Of a stretch of DNA of 56,180 bases, positions 42,918 through 52,819 are shown piece by piece. The stretch lies in contig JAIPGP010000012.1 of NCBI GenBank assembly GCA_021735645.1, forward strand, positions 1 to 56,180. Direction: 5' to 3'. The notes under the pieces were generated by a model. It was not told the DNA's origin, ran no database searches, and was given only the letters and a program-made list of their open reading frames with translations. The position numbers and the translations under genes are program-made. Every line of letters begins with the position of its first letter. Positions within the stretch are counted from its first letter, which is position 1. Source of the stretch: Candidatus Cloacimonadota bacterium. GTDB lineage: Bacteria > Cloacimonadota > Cloacimonadia > Cloacimonadales > TCS61.

Positions 42918-45536
42918 ATGAAAAATCTGAACACTGAATTAGTATATCTGAACAGGCTGTTTTCATTAGAGCCGCAAAAGCTGCTTGATAAAATGTCATT
43001 ACCGCCTAAAAAGATACTCGACAAAGTACTTGCTGAAGTAGTTTACCAGTTAAAATACACCGGATTATCAAGTATAAATGAAGAATCAATCGTCTCCTGG
43101 ACAAGTTTGATCAAAGAGCAATACTTCAGCCACCCTGATGGCAAAGACATACAGTCTTTCTTGTTTTTCCCCATGAGATTTGCCTCAAAACTGCTGAAAT
43201 TCAGTGATGAAACACCCGTTTGCTGCACTGAAATGCTGGGATACTGGCATAAGATAACTGCTAATCTGGGTGAAGACCTTTTTACAACTGCCCTTCTAGC
43301 TGAGCGAACCTACAATTATCATTATAAACACATTGATTTTCAGTGGGAAAAAATCATTAAAAGCGATTTTCACAGCCTGAATAGTATGATGAAACGTAAA
43401 CATCTATCTGAAAATCACATGCACCTGAAAGGCTCATCTCCATATTTTGATTTGAACTGGCTTAGCCTGATGAACCACCCACAAAACCGGCGTGAAGAAT
43501 TCTTCAAATTCAGCAAATCAGCCTCACTTAAACCCGTAAGTATAGTCAATTTCTCCGATACAAACAATATTGAGCTATATACTCTGGTACGGGTAGCAGC
43601 CAGTTTGCGGCTGGCTCTCTTCAAGCTCTGTTGCTGCGAAGATTGTGAAAAATTTCATGAACTGAGTAAAATAATTAATGTAGTATTAAGAAATCCTAGT
43701 TTAATAAGTATATATTTCAGTCGATTTGCCAGTGAAATCTCGGTAGCCAGGCTGCATAGTAACTATCAGGAATTCGGCGAAAAAGTCGATTATGCCGTGA
43801 ATTTTGCTCTGAACACTGGTAAAGCCAGCTCAGCTCTTACCGGCGAACGTAAAATCTATTATGCCGCGTATCTCTATTTATTGAACAATGGTAAATATTC
43901 CCAGGAAGTTCAGAATTACTTCTTTCTCTACCTTTTGATCAGCCAGAGGATCAGCAATGAGTTCATCCAGTCAAACGAGCGTTATGGCTTCAAGAATTTT
44001 GAAAAGTATCAAAACCGTAAAACCGCCTTTATCCCCACTGGTAGTGTATATGATAAACTAATGATCAAAATGGCTATTGTGGATAATGTGAATGAAAACA
44101 AAATAGATAAACTGGAAGTCCGCTTTCATGGCGGGAATAGCCCAGAACTGCTTGCCGATGCTATCAAATGTATTGATAATTGCAGTTCAAAAGAACATGG
44201 GAGATATATTCCGGGTAAGAGAAAACAGAAACAGGATTTCAGTCATTTTTATGTGCTGCATTTCATCAAAAAACCATGTACATTCTGCAAACAGAAAATT
44301 GATCAAAAAACAATGATTAAATGGAGATTTAGATGCCGCCATTATGAGCTGCGGAAAAATGTTAAAACTGAGGCTATTGCCCTTAAATCTCTGCGCGAAA
44401 AAAGCATGATTACAGCTTCCAGAATCTTTGGTATAGATGCCGCCGCAAGCGAAGTAACCTGCCGACCAGAAGTCTTTGCTCAAGGTTTTAGATACTTGCG
44501 TAATCATAGGAAAATCAATAAGATTTCTATAATGAAAAGAAATAATGATGACCCTATCCCTAATCTAAAAGTTACATATCATGTAGGGGAAGATTTTTAC
44601 GATCTTCTGGATGGTTTGCGTGCCATTGATGAAGCTATCAGTTTCCTGCAACTGGGTTATGGCGACCGCATTGGACATGGAGTAGCCCTTGGCATTGATA
44701 TTAATGATTATTATGAGAAACGCAATCATGAAATAGCCTTACCAAAGCAGAATCTACTGGATAATATCGCCTGGATGCTGCACCAGATTAAAATCTGGAA
44801 TATCATATTGTCAAACACCTTCTATCAGAAGCTGAAAGACCTCTTTAACTCGCTATATCGAGCTATTTTCAATGATTCTCCTGATTGTCTTAAGTGTGAC
44901 TTAAACGAATATATCCAGGCAATGTCTCTTAGAGATGAAAACCCTGAAATGTTCTTCCCGCCCTTTAAAGATAAAGACAAAACCTGGCAAAAATTTAATA
45001 GTCTGAAATCTCATAACTGGAATAATTACTCATCCTCCAGAACTCTGGAATTTTATAAAAACATCACGCAGCATGTTTACGACCTGAATAGCAATTATCA
45101 CTACAATATCAGCGTAAAAAGTGAAGGTAATAAATATATGAATTTTAATATTGAAGCCGAATACATCGAAAGTCTGAAAATTATCCAGAAAAAAATGAGA
45201 CACAAAATAGAAATTTCCGGCATTGCCATAGAATCTAATCCGTCCTCAAATTACCTGATCGGCAATTTAGATGATCTTTCAAAACTGCCTTTATTCCAGC
45301 TCTTCCCTATTGACGAAAAGGAAGCCGGCTCAAATAGACTCAATGTGAGTGTTAATACCGATGATCAGGGAGTTTTCTATACTTCGCTCAATAAAGAATA
45401 TTCCCTTCTATCTTATGTGCAAAAACAAAAGAAAAATCCTGATGGCAGCCGCAAATATTCTGATGACGTTATCCTCCAATGGATAGAAAGACTGATAAAA
45501 AACGGCAATGACCAAAGCTTCTGGAAAAATACATAA
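42918..45536 (+). CDS. rdrB: RADAR system adenosine deaminase RdrB
   Basis: RdrB forms large shells and deaminates adenosine nucleotides (reported as RNA editing or ATP-to-ITP conversion) during phage infection, causing growth arrest. The 872-residue protein has a metal-dependent deaminase core: H167 and H169 (ENHMHLKGS), H555 and E558 (HVGEDFYDLLDGL), D583-H587 (GDRIGHG), and D815-D816 (NTDDQGVF). These cover the zinc ligands and catalytic Glu of adenosine deaminases. Large N-terminal and internal insertions, with a cysteine pair (CTFC near residue 454), give it the large RdrB size. No accessory gene (rdrC or rdrD, small membrane proteins in some loci) is visible on either side. Confidence 0.92.
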   Translation: MKNLNTELVYLNRLFSLEPQKLLDKMSLPPKKILDKVLAEVVYQLKYTGLSSINEESIVSWTSLIKEQYFSHPDGKDIQSFLFFPMRFASKLLKFSDETPVCCTEMLGYWHKITANLGEDLFTTALLAERTYNYHYKHIDFQWEKIIKSDFHSLNSMMKRKHLSENHMHLKGSSPYFDLNWLSLMNHPQNRREEFFKFSKSASLKPVSIVNFSDTNNIELYTLVRVAASLRLALFKLCCCEDCEKFHELSKIINVVLRNPSLISIYFSRFASEISVARLHSNYQEFGEKVDYAVNFALNTGKASSALTGERKIYYAAYLYLLNNGKYSQEVQNYFFLYLLISQRISNEFIQSNERYGFKNFEKYQNRKTAFIPTGSVYDKLMIKMAIVDNVNENKIDKLEVRFHGGNSPELLADAIKCIDNCSSKEHGRYIPGKRKQKQDFSHFYVLHFIKKPCTFCKQKIDQKTMIKWRFRCRHYELRKNVKTEAIALKSLREKSMITASRIFGIDAAASEVTCRPEVFAQGFRYLRNHRKINKISIMKRNNDDPIPNLKVTYHVGEDFYDLLDGLRAIDEAISFLQLGYGDRIGHGVALGIDINDYYEKRNHEIALPKQNLLDNIAWMLHQIKIWNIILSNTFYQKLKDLFNSLYRAIFNDSPDCLKCDLNEYIQAMSLRDENPEMFFPPFKDKDKTWQKFNSLKSHNWNNYSSSRTLEFYKNITQHVYDLNSNYHYNISVKSEGNKYMNFNIEAEYIESLKIIQKKMRHKIEISGIAIESNPSSNYLIGNLDDLSKLPLFQLFPIDEKEAGSNRLNVSVNTDDQGVFYTSLNKEYSLLSYVQKQKKNPDGSRKYSDDVILQWIERLIKNGNDQSFWKNT

Positions 45537-45839
45537 CCATATTTTCCCTTATTCTCCTCTTGATTTAATTGGCGATTATCAATTATAAGATTGCTATATG
45601 ATTACTACTTTATAGCTATTTCAATAATATTCAGTATTTTTGATATTGTCCTATATTTTGTGGGGAGAAATCGACTGAATAGTATCAAATAAGTGAGGCT
45701 GTGGAATAAATAATGCTTTATTTAAAGTAAGAGATTGAAGAAAAAGATTGCACATGAATGTGGTCTTGGAAAATATTGGTAAGGAATGGTGGAAGTTGTA
45801 AGCAGAAAAGAGAAATATCAATAAATGCAAGGGGAAAGT
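45537..45839. other. Non-coding region between rdrB and the C25 protein gene
   Basis: This AT-rich stretch has no gene or strong hairpin that I can see. It must contain the end of the RADAR transcript and the promoter of the large peptidase gene. An AAGGGGAAAGT site just before 45840 fixes the start of the next gene. Confidence 0.4.
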
Positions 45840-48800
45840 ATGAAAAGTTTTGGCTTAATTATTATGTTACTATTATTGAGTGCAAGTGTGTTGGCAAGCT
45901 GGGTAGAGGTAAGTGAAGAGAGTAGAAGTGAATTATTCAGCTGTGAACAGGGGACTCGGTCAGCGGCAGCAGTGTCATTTAATTTGGATGGATTTGAGCT
46001 GGAAGAGAAGGAGTATGGCGGGGAGAAGTATATGATGATCAGTCATGAGCAGAGTGGTAAACTGCTGGAGATTGGTTTGCCTGATCTGCCGATATTCACC
46101 AAAGCATTGATCATACCGGATGAAGGCAGCAGCCGGCTGGAAATTGTGAGTTATAAAGAGCAGATATATAAAAATTTCAAGGTGTATCCCCAGGAAGCAT
46201 TGCAGTATGAGCATGAGACTCCACGTGATAATTTTGCGCTAGATGCAGAATTTTATGAGAGCAAAGGAGTGTTTCCAGCGGAAATAGCCTGGGCAGGAGA
46301 GCCGGCAATTATGCGTGATCTGCGGTTACTGCCGATAACATTTTGTCCTTTTCAGTATGATGCCGGAAATATGACACTAACTGTTTACAGTGAAATAGAA
46401 GTAGAAGTGATCACCGAGGGAACAGGGGGAGTGAATGCGAAATACAGTGATCGTAAACGTTCCCGGGCATTTGAGGAAATGTATAAGTCTAATACTTTAA
46501 ATTATGAACTAATGGGATTGCGGGATGAGTATCAGGTGCCGACCATCTTATTTATCTGCAATAATGACACTTCGGTTTTGACTAATCTGGAGTATTTAGT
46601 GGAATGGAAGCGTCAGAAGGGATTTAATGTAGTGGTAGCGACAACTGCCCAGACGGGAACAACAAATACATCGATCAAGAATTACATTCAGGATGCTTAT
46701 GATAACTGGGAAAATCCGCCGGAATATGTGGATATTATAGGAGATGGAACTGGTAGTTATGCCATACCTACGTGGTTTACCACGGGAGGCTATTCCGGAG
46801 AGGGAGATCATCCATATTGCCAGTTGGAAGGAAATGACATACTGGGCGATTTGATCATGGGCAGGATGACCTTCAGTACAATAGGCATACTGCAGACAGT
46901 GATCAGTAAAGTACTCACTTATGAGAAAACTCCTTATATGGGTAATACAGCCTGGTATAATCGGGCTTTGATCACGGGAGACCCCACGAATTCGGGATAT
47001 TCCTGTGTTGCATTTGGTAAGGGTGTGAAGGAATTGATGCTTGATTTTGAGGGTAATTTCTGGGATGACAGTAATTTTGTGGAAGTGTATACTCCTTCTT
47101 TTGCCAGCCAGATGAATGCGGCAGTGAACCTGGGAGTCAGCTTTTTTGCCTACCGCGGCTTTGGCGGCACTTCAGGCTGGTATTCCGGGAATACTACAAA
47201 TGGCTATATGATGCCGTTTCTGGTGATGCCTACCTGTAATGCCAATGACTGGTACAGCGGGACAGGCAATGTGGAAGGATTTTATCTGATGGGCAGCACT
47301 ACCACACCGAGTGGAGGCATAGGAGCTATGGGTACAGCTACCTCGGGGACGCATACACCTTTTAATAATGCCATAGCAATAGGTGTATGGGGTGGTATTT
47401 TCCGGGATAATATTTATATTATGGGCGGAGCAGTGCTGCAGGGTAAATATTATCTGTGGCTGACTTTTCCTCAAGCTTCAGTTTCTAATTATGTAACCCA
47501 ATTTTCTCACTGGAATTCGCTGATGGGTGATGGAACTGTGGAATTATGGACGCGGCTGCCTCAGACGATGACAGTAGTTAATGCAAGTGAGATAGCGAGC
47601 GGACAAAATTATTATGAAGTGGCAGTTACAGATTCAATCGGGAATGCAGCAGAAGGTGCCTGGGTAACATTATATGGCGAAGATGAGGATTTTGTAGCAA
47701 CGGGTTATTGTGATTACAGTGGTAATGTAATACTGGATATTGCAGAAGCAGGTGAGGGTGAATATACCCTTACGGTGACTAAGCATGATCATATACCGGT
47801 GATAGAAACTGTGGAGATAGCAGAAGCTGAGCAGTATGTGGATGTGAATAATTTTACCATAGACGATGCTGGTGGCAATGGCAACGGAGTAGTCAATCCA
47901 GGTGAGAGCGTGGAAATTATGGTTACACTGGAGAATTTGGGCAGTGTGCTGGTAAGTGGAGTAAGTGCCGAGATTGAATGTCATAATGATCTGGTGACAG
48001 TAGTTAGTTCAGAAGTGAATTTTGGAGATATTAGTGCCGGGGGAACAGCGGCAGGAGCAAGCGGTTTTGAGCTGGAATTTGCGGCAAATCTGCAGGGTGG
48101 TGTAGAGATACTGGCAGAGCTTACAATCATAGATACGGATGATAATGAATGGGTTACCTGGCTGTATATCCCGATCGAAGGTGCTAGTTTATATGCCAGT
48201 GATTATAATATAGCAGGTGATGGCGTGATAGACCCGGGTGAAACGGAAAATATTTATTTTATACTGGAGAATAATGGCAATCTGGCTGCAGCAGGCATAG
48301 AAGGGCAATTGATCTGCAATAACCGGCGGATAACAATTGTAGACAGCCTGGGTATCTTTGGGATAATAAATCCTGGCGGCAGCGGCAGTAATGCGACTAA
48401 CCGGTTTACAGTGACAGCGAGTATGGCTGTATTGCCTGGATCATTTATACCTTTTATCATTCATTTAACTAATGCAGAAGGTTATGACAGCTTTGTGACG
48501 ATGAATGTATTGATAGGCGAAGCAGAGGAAAGCGATCCCTATGGACCCGATGGTTATGGCTATTGGGCATATGATGATGGTGACGAGGATTATGCCAAAT
48601 GCCCCGTATTTGACTGGGTGGAAATTGATCCGTTATATGATGGAGAGGGAACATCTGTGAGCTGGGCAAGTGGAGTACCACAACAGGGAGAAGGTGGTGG
48701 AACAGGTACTTATCAAAATATTGATCTGCCTGAAGATTTCAGTTTAGTATTTTATGGTGAAGAATACGATGAAATATGTATTTGCACTAATGGCTGGGTG

Positions 48801-50645
48801 GCACCAGGTCACCATGAAAGCGGAAATTTTATGAACTATCAGATACCGGGACCGCAGGGACCCAGTCCGATGATAGCAGTATTCTGGGATGATTTGAATA
48901 CTATCTCCGGTGATGTACTGAGTTATTATGATGAAGATTTGCATTATTACGTTGTAGAGTGGTCTCGCATAGAAAATGGAGATACTCATGTTGATGAGAC
49001 TTTTGAGGTGATACTTTATGATCCTCTCTATTATCCAACTACAACAGGCGATAGTGAGATCAAAATGCAGTATCTGGACGTGACAAATAATAATTATGGC
49101 TCTTATCCCAGCAATCATGGACAGTATTGCACAGTAGGAATAGAGAGCGGCGATTCGTTGACAGGATTGCAATACACTTATAATGATACTTACCCGGAAG
49201 CGTGCCAGAGTCTGGCAGACAGCAGAGCAATATTATTTACACCTCCACCCATCCCGCCAGATGGACCTTTTTTGAGCGTTAATAGTTTTCATGCCGTATC
49301 CGGGGATGATACTTATATCGAAGCAGGCGAGACGGCATTGATATCTTTGGTTTTAGAGAATCTGGGAGCAGAAACAGCTCATAATGTGGAAGCTGAAGTG
49401 ACTATTAACGATCCATATATCAGTGTGATAGATAATAGCGAATTGTTGGGAAATGTGGAAGCCGGAGCACTTGAGGAACTGGAGAATGGTTTTAGTATCG
49501 AGATTTCAGAGAATGTACCTGATTTTTATATATTCTATCTGGAAGTGATCATCAGTTGTGATGAAGATAGCTGGAACTGGATGCTGCCTTTCACTGCCTA
49601 TTGGGCAAATACCTTTGCTGTTGATGTGGACAGTGTTTATTATGAACTGGAGCCTCTGGGGACAGGAAGCTATGAATTCACTCTGAGCAATACCAGTGAT
49701 CTGCCAGTGGAATATTATATTCGGACGGATGAGACCACGCAGCCGGGAAGAGATGTCACGGGTTCTAATGTTACAATGAATACTGATTCCTTTACACCGG
49801 GCGAGACGGCTACCTGGACATTTACTGTGTTTAATGCAGGGGCAGATATTGAATGGGTTAGTGATGTCTGGTTAGAATTTCCCCTGGGTGTGGATGTGCT
49901 GGACGCTGAAAATGCCGTTGGCGGTACTGGTGGCAGTATGAACTGGGATGGAACAACCGGCAATGGAGCAGTAGTGAACTGGCATGGTTTAACGATTAAT
50001 GGGTGGGGTGTTTTGCGTAGTGGAGAATCAGCAGTATGGGAAGTGGACGTGCAATTGAGCACGGAATTTGCCGGAGATATGGTGATCGGCTGGCAGGTAG
50101 GTGGGGACGGTTATGGAGCAGACCCTCATATCGTGAGTGGAGAGCTAACTTTGCTTTATCCCTTGCGTTGGATAAATCTGGACACGTCGTCAGGAATTCT
50201 GGGTGGAGGAGAATCACAGGTTATCACGATCAATTTTGATGCTGGAGATATTGAAGAAGGAATGCATACAGGTGATATTGTGATCAGTTGCGACAGTTGG
50301 GATACCAAGCTCATCCATGTAGTATTGAATGTGGAAGATCAAGGCGGAGAAGAAGGTTCGCTGCCGGAAGTACTGGAATTATCAGGCAATTATCCTAATC
50401 CCTTTAATCCCGAGACGGAGATATTCTTCAGAATTCCTCAGGCTGAGAATATTAACCTGAAGATTTATAATCTGAAGGGACAATATGTGTGCACCCTGGC
50501 AGATGGTGAATATGCAGCAGGCAGTCACAGTGTCTTATGGAAGGGCAGAGATGCCGGGGGCAGGCAGGTGAGTAGCGGGATATATTTCTACCGTCTGGAA
50601 GCGGGTGGACAAGTATTAAGCAGCAAGATGGCATTGATTAAATAG
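45840..50645 (+). CDS. Very large secreted C25 (gingipain-like) family protein with type IX sorting domain
   Basis: This 1601-residue exported protein has a signal peptide (MKSFGLIIMLLLLSASVLA), an N-terminal propeptide region, and a C25 domain (about residues 210-540). Several beta-sandwich repeats follow (about 590-1500). The C-terminal sorting domain has YPNPFNPETEI and GIYFYRLEAGGQ. The catalytic Cys position is present (C466 in VMPTCNAND). Where gingipains have the catalytic His of a GHG motif, this protein reads AYRGFGG, with Phe at 441. It may therefore be a non-standard or inactive peptidase. The start is the ATG at 45840, not the frame start five codons earlier, because of the ribosome site. 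Confidence 0.88.
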   Translation: MKSFGLIIMLLLLSASVLASWVEVSEESRSELFSCEQGTRSAAAVSFNLDGFELEEKEYGGEKYMMISHEQSGKLLEIGLPDLPIFTKALIIPDEGSSRLEIVSYKEQIYKNFKVYPQEALQYEHETPRDNFALDAEFYESKGVFPAEIAWAGEPAIMRDLRLLPITFCPFQYDAGNMTLTVYSEIEVEVITEGTGGVNAKYSDRKRSRAFEEMYKSNTLNYELMGLRDEYQVPTILFICNNDTSVLTNLEYLVEWKRQKGFNVVVATTAQTGTTNTSIKNYIQDAYDNWENPPEYVDIIGDGTGSYAIPTWFTTGGYSGEGDHPYCQLEGNDILGDLIMGRMTFSTIGILQTVISKVLTYEKTPYMGNTAWYNRALITGDPTNSGYSCVAFGKGVKELMLDFEGNFWDDSNFVEVYTPSFASQMNAAVNLGVSFFAYRGFGGTSGWYSGNTTNGYMMPFLVMPTCNANDWYSGTGNVEGFYLMGSTTTPSGGIGAMGTATSGTHTPFNNAIAIGVWGGIFRDNIYIMGGAVLQGKYYLWLTFPQASVSNYVTQFSHWNSLMGDGTVELWTRLPQTMTVVNASEIASGQNYYEVAVTDSIGNAAEGAWVTLYGEDEDFVATGYCDYSGNVILDIAEAGEGEYTLTVTKHDHIPVIETVEIAEAEQYVDVNNFTIDDAGGNGNGVVNPGESVEIMVTLENLGSVLVSGVSAEIECHNDLVTVVSSEVNFGDISAGGTAAGASGFELEFAANLQGGVEILAELTIIDTDDNEWVTWLYIPIEGASLYASDYNIAGDGVIDPGETENIYFILENNGNLAAAGIEGQLICNNRRITIVDSLGIFGIINPGGSGSNATNRFTVTASMAVLPGSFIPFIIHLTNAEGYDSFVTMNVLIGEAEESDPYGPDGYGYWAYDDGDEDYAKCPVFDWVEIDPLYDGEGTSVSWASGVPQQGEGGGTGTYQNIDLPEDFSLVFYGEEYDEICICTNGWVAPGHHESGNFMNYQIPGPQGPSPMIAVFWDDLNTISGDVLSYYDEDLHYYVVEWSRIENGDTHVDETFEVILYDPLYYPTTTGDSEIKMQYLDVTNNNYGSYPSNHGQYCTVGIESGDSLTGLQYTYNDTYPEACQSLADSRAILFTPPPIPPDGPFLSVNSFHAVSGDDTYIEAGETALISLVLENLGAETAHNVEAEVTINDPYISVIDNSELLGNVEAGALEELENGFSIEISENVPDFYIFYLEVIISCDEDSWNWMLPFTAYWANTFAVDVDSVYYELEPLGTGSYEFTLSNTSDLPVEYYIRTDETTQPGRDVTGSNVTMNTDSFTPGETATWTFTVFNAGADIEWVSDVWLEFPLGVDVLDAENAVGGTGGSMNWDGTTGNGAVVNWHGLTINGWGVLRSGESAVWEVDVQLSTEFAGDMVIGWQVGGDGYGADPHIVSGELTLLYPLRWINLDTSSGILGGGESQVITINFDAGDIEEGMHTGDIVISCDSWDTKLIHVVLNVEDQGGEEGSLPEVLELSGNYPNPFNPETEIFFRIPQAENINLKIYNLKGQYVCTLADGEYAAGSHSVLWKGRDAGGRQVSSGIYFYRLEAGGQVLSSKMALIK

Positions 50646-50665
50646 TGATATAGTGAATAGTAATT

Positions 50666-50695
50666 AAAGGGCAGATAAATTTATCTGCCCTTTTT
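50666..50695. terminator. Bidirectional rho-independent terminator
   Basis: A perfect 14-bp palindrome (50666-50679 with 50680-50693) with A-rich and T-rich ends lies between the plus-strand C25 gene and the minus-strand ackA. The G/C part of each arm is GGGCAG. It should end transcription from both sides. Confidence 0.88.
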
Positions 50696-50713
50696 CAAAT
50701 ATGTGATTTTATA

Positions 50714-51919
50714 TTAGCTCAGCGAGTTCAGGAGCTTTTCTGTTTCCAGAGCGATCATTAGTTCTTCGTTAGTGGATATTTTTAGTACTTTCACCTTTGA
50801 ATCCGGCTGGTTAAGATCAAAGACCTCACTCCCATGACGATAATTTACATCATTATTGAATTTAATGCCCAGATATTCCATATCACGGCAGACCCAATCT
50901 CTGAGGTGGGGCATGTTTTCGCCTACTCCACCTGTGAACACCAGCACATCCAGACCATTCATGGCTGCTGTATAAGCACCTATATATTTCTTAATACGGT
51001 AGCAATATACTTCAAAGGCACGAATAGCATCTTCATTACCGTTATCAAGTCCTTCCTCGATAGGTCTCATGTCGCTATCTATTTCTGAGAGCCCCAGAAT
51101 ACCTGATTTTTTATTTAAAATATTATCCACTTCATCTATACTAAGTTTGAACTGACGTTGCAGGTAGAGTGGAATTGAAGGATCAAGGTCACCGCAGCGT
51201 GTGCCCATCACCAGTCCTTCCAGAGGAGTGAATCCCATGGAAGTATCGATGGATTTACCCTGATCGATAGCCGTGATAGAAGCTCCATTTCCCATATGAC
51301 AGGTGATGATCTTTAGTTCTTCAATCGGGACACCGAGGTGTTCAGCAGCTTTTTGAGCAACGAATTTATGGGATGTGCCATGAAAACCATAGCGCCTGAT
51401 CTTATGTTTTGTGTAATATTCATAAGGCAGAGGATAAAGATATGCTTTGGGAGGCATAGTCTGGTGAAAGGCAGTATCAAAAAGACCGCATTGAGGAGTA
51501 TCCGGCATCAGAGTCTTAGTCGCTTTCACGCCAGTGATATTAGCCGGGTTATGCAGCGGTGCAAGCGGAATGCAGTCTTCCATAACGCTGATCACATGAT
51601 CATCTATAACCACGGTGCCATTATAATGTTCGCCGGCATGCACCAGCCGGTGACCAATGGCATCGATTTCCGAGATGTCATTAATGCAGCCGTTTTGGGG
51701 GTCTTGCAGCGAATCAAGGATAAGTTGAATAGCTTCCTTGTGAGAAGGGAGATTTGTTTTTTGTTTTTTAACAGTAAATTTTTTACTTTTGTAGGTGAAA
51801 AGCGAACTGGATTCAGCAATTTTTTCGCAGATACCTTCAGCTAATACGAATTTTTCATCAAGATTGATAAACTGGTATTTGACTGAGGAACTGCCACAGT
51901 TTATAATGAGAACTTTCAT
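50714..51919 (-). CDS. ackA: Acetate kinase
   Basis: It makes ATP and acetate from acetyl phosphate, the energy-yielding end of fermentation. The 401-residue protein shows the family start VLIINCGSSSVKYQ, MPPKAYLYPLPYEYY, YGFHGTSHKFVA, and DTSMGFTPLEGLVMGTRCGD. It also has VFTGGVGENM. All catalytic segments are intact and the length is normal. An AGAGGT site precedes the ATG. No pta gene is nearby; ndk lies upstream after 54 bases, so transcription may be shared. Confidence 0.97.
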   Translation of the reverse strand: MKVLIINCGSSSVKYQFINLDEKFVLAEGICEKIAESSSLFTYKSKKFTVKKQKTNLPSHKEAIQLILDSLQDPQNGCINDISEIDAIGHRLVHAGEHYNGTVVIDDHVISVMEDCIPLAPLHNPANITGVKATKTLMPDTPQCGLFDTAFHQTMPPKAYLYPLPYEYYTKHKIRRYGFHGTSHKFVAQKAAEHLGVPIEELKIITCHMGNGASITAIDQGKSIDTSMGFTPLEGLVMGTRCGDLDPSIPLYLQRQFKLSIDEVDNILNKKSGILGLSEIDSDMRPIEEGLDNGNEDAIRAFEVYCYRIKKYIGAYTAAMNGLDVLVFTGGVGENMPHLRDWVCRDMEYLGIKFNNDVNYRHGSEVFDLNQPDSKVKVLKISTNEELMIALETEKLLNSLS

Positions 51920-51973
51920 TATACCTCTGGTAAAATATTGAATTCCGGCATAAAGCCGGTAAATAAAGAAAAG

Positions 51974-52378
51974 TTATATTTCTGGAAAAATAATTTTTAT
52001 TTCTCTAGTTGCTGATTTGGAGGAATCTGAAGCATGCACGGCATTAAGTCCTACAGATTCACCATAAAGATAGCGAATAGTGCCAGGATCAGCTTCCGCA
52101 GGGTTAGTTTTTCCTACAAGAGTTCTCAGGTCTTCGACAGCGTTATCTTTTTCTACCACAACACCAATAATGATGCCTGATTTCATGAACTTAACCAGGT
52201 TCTCATAAAAACCTTTACCATGATGTTCAGCATAGAAAATTTGAGCAAGTTCATCTGACATCTGAAAAGATTTCAGGTGGACAATCTGGAATCGGTTATC
52301 TTCGAGCATTTTTATAATAGCACCAATCAGGTTACGCTTAGTGGCATTTGGTTTTATCAGTAACAGAGAAACATCCAT
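51974..52378 (-). CDS. ndk: Nucleoside diphosphate kinase
   Basis: It transfers phosphate between nucleoside triphosphates and diphosphates by a phospho-His. The 134-residue protein starts VSLLLIKPNATKRN, has FYAEHHGKGFYENLV, and carries the active-site His in NAVHASDSSKSA. Residues for nucleotide binding (KPNA, RTLVGKTNPAEADPGTIR) are intact. It starts after AGGAGT. A terminator at 52402-52427 separates it from the unknown gene upstream. Confidence 0.97.
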   Translation of the reverse strand: MDVSLLLIKPNATKRNLIGAIIKMLEDNRFQIVHLKSFQMSDELAQIFYAEHHGKGFYENLVKFMKSGIIIGVVVEKDNAVEDLRTLVGKTNPAEADPGTIRYLYGESVGLNAVHASDSSKSATREIKIIFPEI

Positions 52379-52401
52379 TTACAACTCCTGTGTAGAATTA
52401 G

Positions 52402-52427
52402 AAAAAGCCCCTGTTTGTGGCAGGGGC
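52402..52427 (-). terminator. Rho-independent terminator of the gene at 52437
   Basis: Arms GCCCCTG (52407-52413) and CAGGGGC (52421-52427) with a 7-base loop are followed, on the minus strand, by TTTTTC. It sits 10 bases after the stop of the minus-strand gene at 52437-52754. Confidence 0.85.
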
Positions 52428-52436
52428 ATAAATAAA

Positions 52437-52754
52437 TTATACTTTTGATTCCAGAAAATCAAGAGTAGCTACTTTTATTGAGATATCCCGTTTCAGCATA
52501 GCACTCATTTTAAGTTTATGCTTCAGAATAGACAGCCAGGTTTCATAGATATTATTAGCATCCAGATCGTGACCGAGATAGCTTTTCAGCATATCAGCAT
52601 AAAAATCTTCACGGTCATGGTCAACGAGGATAATAACGTATTTAAATCCGTCAGCTACGATCTCATATTCTTTGTAGCGAACATCAATAACGGCAAATCC
52701 CTGCTTGAGGAGGACATCAAAATTGATGCTCATGTCATTAATTAATTTTTCCAT
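52437..52754 (-). CDS. Conserved-looking protein of unknown function
   Basis: I do not recognise this 105-residue protein. It is soluble, with no signal or membrane segment. It shows an alternating beta/alpha pattern: FAVIDVRYKEYEIVADGFK then YVIILVDHDREDFYADML, and a helical C-terminus rich in Lys. It is followed by a terminator and begins after a GGAGC site. The neighbours are gpsA upstream and ndk downstream, both housekeeping genes, but nothing ties it to them. Confidence 0.65.
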   Translation of the reverse strand: MEKLINDMSINFDVLLKQGFAVIDVRYKEYEIVADGFKYVIILVDHDREDFYADMLKSYLGHDLDANNIYETWLSILKHKLKMSAMLKRDISIKVATLDFLESKV

Positions 52755-52819
52755 AATTTCTGCTCCATTTTTAATGATTGAAAATTTTCAGGATAATATA
52801 AACTGGCAATACTTTTTTT

